64,000 nt of DNA, from contig CM076660.1 in assembly GCA_038496675.1 (NCBI GenBank), positions 13,170,514-13,234,513 on the forward strand, written 5' to 3'. Under the pieces are notes generated by a model, which was not told the DNA's origin, searched no databases, and worked only from the letters and a program-made list of their open reading frames with translations. Below, in pieces: positions 37,901-49,900 of the stretch; positions within the stretch are counted from its first letter, which is position 1; each line of letters starts with the position of its first letter. The position numbers and the translations under genes were made by a program. Source of the DNA: Rachycentron canadum (lineage: Eukaryota; Chordata; Actinopteri; Carangiformes; Rachycentridae).

Positions 37901-40900
37901 GACTGTTAATTAGTGATTAATGTTCACCAAATTATTTTTTAATGAATGTTGTATTGTATGTCTTGGAATCTGGTGTCACTAACCCTCTAAATATTGTATG
38001 CTCGTAGGTTTAACGAAATATATCATCACACTGGAATAAAGTGTCACAAGGAGCATAAGTTATAAGTCACACAATCTGGCTATAAAACCACCAAAGCTTT
38101 TTACATGTCAGAAAATAAGAAAGGCAGCCCTATTTAAATCCAAGATGGATGACCTTTTTTCTGAACAATTGTTTGCTGGAAATCAAACTTTCACGTTGAA
38201 ACCACTGGGATTCTCCGTGTTTTCAAACACAATGGGCCCTTTCTTTACCTGAAAAGAGCTGCTTCTCTAATAATGCAACCCAGCTTAGGTCTGTTAACAG
38301 TAAACAATAGCACTAAAAGGTGGCCTTGACAAATGTAAAGAGAGAAGGGGGGGGGGCTGATTATTGTGCCTGAATGTGAATACAAGGACACTGAGTGATG
38401 GCTAAACTCCAGTCCCTCCCTTTTCCTCAGCAGCTATGCCTCTCATGCCAGTGTGGGATGTCTACAGAAACCATCCTGCTGTCAAGGTCAGCAATGAGAG
38501 TATTTCCTCTGAAGTAAGGCATGAGGAACCTTCCTTGGTACCACAGCAATTTTAACCTACTCATTCTCCACAAGTAGTTAATATATGAATCTAGTCATCT
38601 GGTTCACATGCAATAGGATGAACACAAAAATGACATCATGCATGTTAAGTTTCATTAAGGAAAACCTCTCTGCACCAACTCTGTTCAACATCACAGCCCC
38701 CTGTCTGCACAGTATCAAAGTCTTAAGACATTATTCAGCAGTCGTCACATAGAACAGCCAGGTGAACTCAATGTGCCAGTAAGAAGAGGCAGCTCCTCAA
38801 CCACATCAAGCACTTTCTGACCCGTGTGTTCCAGACAACCTGCCATACAGTTCTTTGACAGTCCAGCTCCAGATAACATCAAGTCCTTGCTTGAAAAGAG
38901 GCACAAGCGGAGCTACAAACTGTATCAGCTGTGTGAGGTTCTTATATAGATATTTTCTTATACGGGCTTCATCCACTTGGACAACAAGCTACCCACAGCA
39001 GCCACATACTCACGTGCCGCACTGCTTGAAACAAACCCAAACTCACCACCCCACCAAATGGAAACAGCTGTTATGAAAACTCTTTCATCTGCTACAGTAC
39101 TTTGCAAAACTCAGCAATGCACACACACCACTACTGAACAAGACTGTTAGATTCTATCACACACTTTGAAGACTTAGACACGTTTTACAATATATTCATA
39201 TTCTGTCGAGCTAAGTTTTAGATTTAATACTCTATGGTCTGCTGCTTTTGTTGTGTGCTAGTGACGTGCAAAGGCATTGTGCAGTGTAGTTTTTTTGGAT
39301 TTTACACTGGCAGCAAACTGCAGTGACTGAAAAGCTCACACCATATATTGCATTTAAATTCCATCTTCCTCCAAGTACAATGTATTGTTCCACTGATTAA
39401 TGGGCCACAGCCATGTGCAGACAGTTGTTCTTCATGCATGTTACCATTGTTACATGCCTGTTTGCAATGGCTCCTCTGGATCTCTCAATTGGCAAGAGAA
39501 CAATCATAACAGCAACAACAATGCCAGTACATCTGTGCTACTTCACTTGTTGCTTAGGAGTCAGTACTCACTGCTTTGGACGTTAACAGTGCCAGTGGAG
39601 TTGTCCTTTCCCAGCGGGTTCTCCACCACACATGTGTAATTCCCAGAATCCTCGAGTTTTGCTCTGCTGATCTGGACTTTGGAGTTTTTCCTGTGGGAGA
39701 CAACACTCACACAGCTGAGTCAGGGGAATCAGGGCAGGGAGGAAATAGCATGGAAACGCAACAAGTGGAAACATGGGGGACAGTGAGACAGACAACAGGG
39801 CAAGCAGCAGCATGGCACCAACGATACATAACAACTTACTTTCAAGCCAAATTTGATGGGAAAAAAACGCTAACAAAAAGAAAGAACATGACCAAGAGTT
39901 ACAACAATCTAGCATATTATTAAAGAGGTTCTTCTGGCAGTCACTGTGGTCATGATAATTACAGGATGAAAAGTTTGAAAAGTTCTCTCATCTTTTTTTC
40001 TTGCCTTAAGTATGTGATGTGATTAGCCATGTTGACTGAGAGAGTGGAATGGGACCATGCATGTATTAAGTGAGCTAGATACGGTGGTACCAGACAAAAC
40101 TTCGGACAGGGTGTCACAAACTGCAAACAAGGTCCATTGTAACTCTTTGTGTTATAAATTCTTTAAGTTCATATATATATATATAAGTTTTATTCAAACA
40201 AATGGGCATTGACTTTTATCCAGTTCTGACACAACAGGACATAACAGGAACAAAACAGGAAACAACAATTGTGTACAACATCTACTGTGTTGTGATTTAA
40301 TCACTAAAATGTTTATGTACATCATCTTTAAATGTAATATAACCATAGTCAATAAAATCCCTGTAATGTCAGTTATATACACTATAAGCTTAAGTCATCA
40401 AACATTAGCTACTGTTTGTACTCCATCGAGCAAGACTTGATTCGTCTTAACTTGTGAACTATGGGTGGATGTGTTTTATTACCGCCAAATGTAACTTTTT
40501 ATGTGTATGAGAATGTAATACAGGCATAAGGAAGGATGATAAATTCACTTGATTTTGAATAAGTCATTGCTCTACATTTAAATGATGGAATAAGCCTTTA
40601 CAATGCCAAATGTTAAATAAATGTTTTATTCCATTTCCGTACTGAATTTTCAATGACTTTAAAACAGCAGTTTCCTGTCTGCTGATAATAACAACCATGC
40701 TTTGACTTTAGAGTATCTTCTTTTCATCTTACTCTGCTTGTGTTAAGGTTACAGGACATGGGTGATTTGTACTCACTGGCTGTTCCTTATTTTGACTTTT
40801 TTGTTTTTCTTCAGCTCGTTGCCATCTTTGAACCATCTGTAGGTGGGGAGAGGGTTCCCTGTGGCCTCACACTTTACTATGAGCTTTTTTCCCTCGTCCA

Positions 40901-43900
40901 CTATTATTGGATTCTTCATCGGTTTTAACTTTGGAGCTGCAGCTAAAAAGAGAAAAGGAGAAAAACTCAGTGTTATTAACCAATATTGGCACAAACTTGA
41001 TTATAGTTTGGTTAGCACTGTTCATGTATTATTTTATGTTTTAGGAAAAACTGTGAGACAATAAAAAAAAAAAAAAAAAAACACAATAGAGCCAATCATC
41101 ATCTCTATGGACTGAGCCAACAACTCTCTCATGTGACCACCAGATGTTGTCACAAGAGACATTATCAACTTTGCCTCAGACTAATAAACAAGCAGAATTT
41201 CACTGTGGTTTTACTGCTATAAAAACACCTGAAGCAATAATCAGCATCCACTGGCTGATAAAAAAAAAACCTGCAACCAGAAACTTATGTGCAATCACAG
41301 GCAATTAGTAAAGAAGAATATTTATACTGCTGCATTTATTAAATGTGACGTTTGAGCAAAAACAATCACTGTCTTGGTATATTCTGTCATTTCTTTTTTT
41401 TATATGAAAAAGGACCTTAGTCCAAACACACACATACATGTACATGGAACACTCACACAAATACTTGCCAGCTGACAGCTGCACACATGTTTAGGAGAAG
41501 ACTCATCCAAGGCGGAGCAAGAGGGAAGGGGTGAACAAGGGTCAACCAGGGGCTGGCCAAGATGCCCCTCTCCCTCTCTTTCACACACAAACACAGTCTC
41601 TCCCTCGATGTGTTACATTTACAATTTCATGCATATGCTGAACTGTGCAGTTCTACAAATTACAGCTATTTGACGTGCCTCACCTCTAAAGGATGACAGC
41701 AAAATGAAGACAAACAGAGCATGACAAGCAAAATGAAGTATACCATACATATGCTATGACTTCAATTAAACATTGAAATAGAGGTGCACCAAAATTATCC
41801 CCCGTTGTCCTCTTTTTTTGAGACTGTCCTACTTCACTGACCTAGTAAAGACGACATGTCTGCACAGAAAGAAGAACCCTAATGATGCTGCATTTTTCAT
41901 TTTCTTTGTGGATTTAACTGGCCGTTTTCTCACTTGAGGTTTTGCCACTAACAATGTGTATGGGTCTATAATTTGAAAGAATTTTTAAAACATAAAAAGC
42001 ATCATAATTGTCTAATTTTCTGCAGTGCTTTATCATACCATGCCATTTCTGCAGAGGTCACTGTTGTTTATTACTGCTCCTAACTCAGCTCAGCATATCA
42101 GCCACATATCTGAGAATTCACATACAAACAACAGCCCTTTCTGAAACTTTGTAAACCTGGCAGATGTGGACATTAAAGTAGTCTGTCTATAGCAACCGGA
42201 TACCTTGTGAGTATGTCCTGTGTCTGACAGCGTGTCCTCTGTCAACATGCTGACACTGAAGCTATGTTCTGCCACCTCTGGTCACTTGGCACTAATACTC
42301 CTAATAGGTGTCAGAGGTCACAGCTCTCAGTTCCAACCATGGATCTCTTTGTACATAGTGTATATACAGTCCACTGTCATTAATCTTTGTATACCTATTT
42401 TTTGTCTCATTTAAAAATGTCTGATGCCCAAAAGATGTGGATGCTGTCGAAATTATTTTACAAATATAATGTAATTAGCTTGATTTCTATAGTAATCTCA
42501 GAGTGATAATTCACAGTGCTTGAGACCTTTAATGTTTACTGACATTTTTTGCCCACTTAAGTAAAGACATTGCCTTGAGCACCATCAATTTGCCAAATTT
42601 AAAGGGCACCAATGACAAGTTTTGAAATGCAAAGGCAATTCACATCACAAACAGGCATTGTTCCAGGATAATGAATACCACATATACTAAGAGAGTCTGT
42701 CTCTGTCTGACTGATGTACACTTTGTGCCGATTTCCACTGAAATCACAAATAGCAAAATGTCAAATCTAAAATAGCCCGCAAACGACACAGATCAATGGA
42801 CAACAACTATTTTTATTTCAATAGCAGCTATTTGTTACTAAAATTACTTTGTGGCTGGTGAGACAGTGGACTTTTATCTGTGAACAGCTTCCTGTTGGAA
42901 AATTTGAGTGATGATATTCATGGAATTTGGAAAATAAAGATTCTAATTTCCTCTAAAGGAGGACGTGCTGTTGTACTGTGGTGCCTAGTATCCATAATGA
43001 GCTTATTCTGAAGATGGATCTTTGTGCTGCAATCGTTTGAGTAGTTAGTTGAGGATTTTACTGTCCCAATAAGGGTTTGGGACAATAAAAGGTAAGGCGT
43101 AAATGAGGTTCTGTCATAACATTGTATAGAATGAACATATACAGTATATCACTTAAAATCAACTCTGCAAGTGGTGTGGATTAATCAATAGCCTCCAGCG
43201 AGACCATATAGTGAACATGAGACCCCTGATGTTCCAGATGTTCCTCATTAAACATTTTCTGTTGTTTAACAAATGTAATGTACCATATGGGACTTTATGT
43301 TAAATAAAGATCAGACTGCACAACGCCCTATGGTCTACTGATCCCCCTAATTTTCACATTACGCTGGTTAATGGAAAATTACCAACATTGCTTCAGTTGT
43401 ACCGTACATAATGACTCAGGGTTTTGTAACTGCGTGGCACATTGATGAATACTATAACATATGCACACGTGCCATGTTTGATAAACAGCTTCATTACACA
43501 TTTGGCAAGAAGACATTTATTTAAATGTAATTAGAAAAACTGCTTTTTAGCGCTTACAGATCAGAACAGTCAGCATGAGTCCATGATCCCAAGTCTGTAC
43601 AAGTGAACTACTGTACATGATTTCCATACACACTCAGCTTTGCCAGACTCAGCCCAGCAGACTGCCTGAGGAAATCCTTGTCAGTCATAGTCAAGAGAAC
43701 AGCAGGAATGAGGCTGCACCATAAAGAAGAATGTTTAGTACTTTGCCTGGACACAGGTCCATCCTTGCCAAGCAAATTAAACAAACTTTGTCCTTGCCTG
43801 GAAAAGTTACAGAAACACAGTGCTGCACTTCCCATCAGTCCAGTAAGCCAGATGTGTAAAAGGGTCTGCTCCATCTGCAGGATACAGTTCTAATGAAGAC

Positions 43901-46900
43901 ACGGGAGTCCATCACACACTCTAGCTTCGGGATACAGATGTTTAACATCATGCTGCACAGGGATTAGTCCTCAAATTCACGTTAAACAAAGCTATGTAAT
44001 CTTCCCAGCACTTTTATCTATGTAACAAAAATAAATCAACAGCAAATGCCTTTACAATCCATAAACATGCAGAAATCAACAAATAACATCTCTCTCACAG
44101 CTTCGGCAGTGGTACACAGCAGTTGCTCATGTTTGAAATAACAAATGAGCATCATTCAAGTACAGTACAATCAAGTCTGTACTTGACATAAAGCATGTCA
44201 ATTTTATTTACTCAAAATTAATATTTTTCAACAAGAAAATTGAAAAAAAAAAAAGAGTCATTATCACTGGAAACAAAATAATTTCTTAGAGACAAATGGT
44301 TATCTCATGTTCCATTGCACCAGTGGAAAATGTGTCAGGGAGCAATGATAAACCCCTGCCTCAACAACAGCCTGATTCTCTCTTTTTGAAGCAGAGGGGC
44401 AGCTGCAGACATGGACTATAAAAACCAAATTCGAGAATAGAAGCCTATCCGATGTGTCAACAGCTCATGCCTTGAGTAACAGTTGGAACCCTCAGCCCAG
44501 AGAGAGGTTCAAAAACAAAGTCATTTAATGAATTAACAATGCACTGCTCATATTATTGAGTTAACATTTCTGTTTTACTTCCAGGAGCTTAGTAAAGGAA
44601 TCTGAGCCATGCCTTTGTGTTTCTCTTCTAGACAAAGTATCCCTGATTACTCTGGTGTTATGTCACTTCACTGCACGTTGTCAAAAGACAAATTACATGG
44701 TGAGACAGCTAGAGAAATGGGTTTTGCATGTGGGAATGGTCTTCAGACACTGCACACTAGTCACTGTAACACAACATCTGTTCGAAGAGATCATTTCAAC
44801 AGCCTCCCACAGCCAATACACTTTCACCAAATAATTATGTGGTACATTGTTTATATATGACTCAAAATGCTCGATTTCCCACTTACTAAACCCGATAGAC
44901 ATGTAGCTAATAGTGTTACTTTTATTTTATGTTTCTCTTTAAGTCCGACAATGCATGTCAAACCTTAATCATTTGTATTACTGTGGTTTTACCTACCATC
45001 AAGATGACCAAGGAGTTTTGTTGCCCAAGACTCTTGTATTGAAACTTTACTTCAGTACAATTTTAGTAAATTAGTTTAGGACTTTTATCACTTTTCTTTT
45101 AATATCCTTACTTCGTTCCATCACTGACACAAATCTGGTGCTCATAGTTTCTTAACATGTATTCTTCATAGCTGAATTGAAAATTGTTGACTATCTCCAT
45201 TTTTATTTTATTTTTTGCTTTTTATTTTTTCAAATACATTTTTTGTATAGTGAAAAACAAACAAAATCACAGCAACTTTTGCCACTGTTAAGTTTAAATG
45301 ACTTGCAAGAAAGATGAATGATAAAAGTTCAAAGGACACTCAAGTCATGGTGGTTGATATTGTTGTCTACCTCCATGTGGCAAAAAGCCAAAATGAATGA
45401 TACTAGTCTGGGTGAATAATAACTGGCATTCATTTATGGTTTGATGCCCTGAACAAATTGGAGTCATTGTGTTGACAATATGGTTTTACACAAACCATTG
45501 TCTAGATGTCTGCAGTACTGTATAACAGCAGATAATAAGCTAAAAAACAGTAAAACAGCTTACTTACTTACTTACTTACTAACAAGTTACTGTTATGAAC
45601 AACATGTGAACCTATTTGTTAACAGTCTGCCCTGAGACCAACATAGATGTAAGAGTAAGAAACTAAAGTGAAAGCCAAAACGTAATCTAGAGTTACAGCA
45701 ACACTATTTCATCCCAATTTACAAGATAAAGTTTCAGTTTCCAATGCAAACTGTCACACTGAAGTATTTTTTTTTTAATAATTTTGTGCAACCTACGTAG
45801 TAGAAACTCATCTCTTAGACTATGCTTTAGTTTCTGTTGTATAGCACTTATGCAATAATGTTACTTATATTGATATTTATGTTCAGGAAATTGTCAAAGT
45901 AAAAAAAAACACATTGAATGTTTCAAGCTGTAAACCCTGTCTCATTTTATTGACATTTGTGTTTAAGTGGCAGCTACATGATGGAAGGAAATTTATTATG
46001 TTATTATTACATGTTACTAGACATTTGTTCTGTAAGCAATATGTTTATATTGACTGTTGTAATGTAGAAGGGTTACTAATACTACCAGTTGCAAAGAAAA
46101 ACCCCGGTATATATAACTCTACACAGCCTTCAGCTGCTCTACAGCTCTGTGTTTTGGTTTGTCATGGTTGAGTTCTTCTGTGAGCGGATGTTTCCAACAG
46201 ACAAATTCACACACCCTGGCCTATGCCTAAAGTGGTGAGGAGACAACATTAAATACAGCCTGGTGCAGAAAGATGAACACTGAGCAAGGCAAAGAGAAAT
46301 CTTTCTATATGTTTCTGAGGTGTTGAGAGATAAAAATCAGGGAAATCCAGATCAAACAGTTGTGGACAGATAATTTCCAATGCGATGCCTATGTTATTCT
46401 GGTGGATGAATAATAGCCTCTCAGTCTGACATGGTAAATTGGGCCAAACTTTGAGTTTACTTCCCCCACCCTGGGCTACTGACAGTGGTCCACACACATT
46501 TATATTAGCGATGGAGGTTTTGCACAATACTGGTTTACCTAACTAATTTACTAAGAAAGCAGCAAAAAGGGGAAAGAGGAAGAGGGGGAAACCAAAGAGG
46601 GATAGGGAAAACAGGCACAAAATTAGCTCTTCAATGATCTTTTTATCTGTTGGTAAAGATACTAAATATGCAAGCAAGTGGGATGTTAATAAAGTACTTG
46701 TGTAAAAGTGCTGTAACCAACCCTCGTTCCTAGAAATGATATTTACATACAACTCCTTTGCAACATTAGATATGTTTTAAAGTAAAGGTCATGCAGATTG
46801 GATTATGTTTCCTATGCAAATTATCAGGCTATGTTTCTTGACGTACCTAAGAATTTGCATGAATATTGATACTGAATGTTTGTTTTCTGAAATATGTGAT

Positions 46901-49900
46901 CCTGCAGTGTAATGTAGTATTTTTAAACTTTTTATGGTTGTCGTCAGGGACTCGCAACACCTGGTAAAAGTTAGGGAGATGTCTTGGGCTGGTTTAGTAC
47001 AGAAAAAGTCACAGACACATGTTTATTTACCTTTAACCAAAACCACAATCTCTCTGAGTGCTTTTGTTGAATAACCCTTACCAAAGACGGGACTATGAAT
47101 GCGAAACACTCTCTGGTGTGACAGTTGGTCACTTTGTACAATCACTGACCACCCCAACCACCTTTGACCAACTCTGTCACACTTCACAAATATAGGGCTT
47201 TAAATTATTCAAAAAAAGTTGCCTCTGACCATAATCCATTCAGCAACTACGGTTGTGACCACAACACAATTAAGCAATAAATAAAAATTACTTATAATTA
47301 AATTATAAATTATTGCCAATTATGTATTTCTGATTAGCTATGTTTTGAGATTATCACTGACAGTGAACTTGGAACAAAAGAATTGTGTTGTCTATGCACA
47401 CATCTCTTGGTGCTTTATAGGCTTTATACTACTTTATGTATAAGTCAGTTTTATAAAGACTGAAGTTCTGTTAGCTGCCTGTCTGATTAGTTCAGAAAGC
47501 AGTTTTGTAAGAGCAATTATATGAAGCATGATCACACGTGAACTAGAAACTGAGGTTGTCTGAGGCTTCAAAACCACCTCCCCTGACTACTGGTCTCTAT
47601 AAACATTTTGTTGCTAAATAATCTCTCTTTTTACACTTCTAAAAGGTGTGGTAGCTGTTAGGTCATGATAAAAATCACCTGGCACACAATGAAGGACCCA
47701 ACTCCTTAATTCCGTAACCAATTATTACCACCCTTACTACGCAAGCAAACCCAGACATTCAGAATGAACGTGTTGCGTTTTGTCTTGACATAGGATAAAC
47801 TGGATGGTAGATGTTTATGAATTAGAATCGACACCAATATTTGGTCAGGCTGACTGTATAGTGATTTCTAGCTCCTACCTAAAAAAAGGGTCAATACAAT
47901 AATATTACACTGTATTGACAACAGATTTGATGAAATGGTTGTAGTGTTTTGCTCCCCTTGTCTTATTTATATTACTAATAAGAAAGATTACAAAGTTGCA
48001 TAGGTTTTTTTCTAAAGTGTCTTTTCTTGCCAATAGATACTGCAGAAGAACTCTCTTTCTTACCCTCGGCCTATTTCATTAAAAAAGTCATGCAACATTC
48101 TTTAAAGAGTGTCAACTTTCAGCCACAATACACAGAGCTTTCAAAAAAGACACGTGAAAGGAAATCATCATGTAACATTGGAGCAAGGGTATACCCTAAA
48201 TCAACACTTTGAAATACCTTCTGGTCCATATGTTGAAAATGTCATAGCCAGTGAAAAGGCAATTGTAGCTGAGAAATACCTGCTGTGAGGTAATCTATAA
48301 ATAATAAATGTACAAAACTAAACTCTCAGCAAACACGAGGCACACATTACACAACACTGTCTTGTTTCTGTGATATCTGCAAGGGTTGATCTATAGTCAA
48401 CAGCCTCAACAGACTGATAACTAGATCGCATTAATTATATTTTTACACATTCACACATGCACATCTACACATGTGCACACACAGGTAGTGCATTGTATCA
48501 TCCATAATACAGTATACTGTTGCACTGATGCAAAAAAGTTTAGGTTAAAAAACATCTTGAAAAAGTTTTGAATAATACACTTCTATGACAGCCATACTTG
48601 CAGCCACAATTACAAGAAAAGTCCTCCTATCTGAATGACCCCCCGCTATGACTCACAGGAGCGTCTCATGAAATGGCGGCCCTAGAGCAGCAAGCACATT
48701 GGACCCTCACCATCATGGTACCAATAATAAACATGCAATGGGAATCAAACAGTGTCAAATCCAGTCTTTTGTGGACCATCCACCTAAACTTTGTCCTAAC
48801 ATGGACATTGTCACTTTTTATACTCCACCCCATGATTTCATCATTTGCTCCAATCATAATCACAATGGCCACTAAAGGTCACCTGTAGGTAGTAATAAGA
48901 TGCTTGCAGACAGGAATTATAGACTTGTTGGTTTAGTTTTTTGGAGAAAAACTAAAAAGGAAAAGAAAATTCTGCAAAGATTAAGTTGTGCCTACAGAAG
49001 CTCTGAGACCACCCATTTATCCAGCAAACTGTTAAACACAACTCTGATCTTAAATTTTATAGTTTACTTTACACAGACCTTCACATCTAAATGCAACTCT
49101 CAAGAAACATTTATGACAGCAAGAAAGATATATACATGGACCTCATACAATAGATGCTCATATACAGCAAGACAAATGCTAAGCATATTTCCCTACAAAT
49201 TTGTTTTGATTAGTTAACAAACCAGTGAAGCAAGGTAGAGTTAACTGAGATCCTCGGCTATCTTTTGAACTAAGCACAGACAAGGAAGCTAGCTGTTCTG
49301 ATGCTATATACTATATCTACATAATACATATACATAATTCACATACATAGTTCACAAATACCTGCCCATCTGGTTGTGCTGCCTTGTTTTTTCACATTTG
49401 TAAATCATTATTTATTTTAAACTCATGAACAAAATCCTTGATAAAATGTCCCTTGTGGACGATTACAAACTGGCAACAATTAATATGTGACACAATCTGA
49501 CTGAAAAGGTGAGATTCATCTCCCAAAGTGTTGTCTTTCTATCTTGGGTGACCCATTTGGGGGTCTTGGGCAAGCACACCTGATTCATGTAGCTGTAGTG
49601 CAGACACAACAAGCATCACCCATGAACATGTCTTCATTTTGACCTACTTTAAAAGCTCCATTTTACAATGGGTAAGCATATAGTGTGACACAGGTTAACT
49701 ATTCACCTAGTTTTGTGACAAATCAATGTACAATTTTATTTTCATAGGAAAAATAATGTAAGATCATGTTCTTATGCTCTAGTAACAACAGCAGCAAAAA
49801 CACTAACAGTCACAACTTTAAATATATATTGATAAAATTCAAGACAGTGACACAGATTTACACTTGTGTTATTTTGTGAAAAGGAGAAAATACACCAGAA

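Larger units (their letters stand above)
21333..39571 (-). other. nrg2 large intron (18.2 kb)
   Basis: This is the largest intron, between the second Ig exon and the EGF exon. It holds a degraded dispersed repeat (22733-22872), a GC-richer patch with overlapping small ORFs (29645-30058), a GT/GC alternating tract (34571-34605), a G run (38347-38356) and a pair of similar 14-nt words in direct orientation (37403 and 37668). Other open frames, such as 30820-31311 (+, 163 codons), have no recognisable domain and no exon-like splice context. Confidence 0.8.
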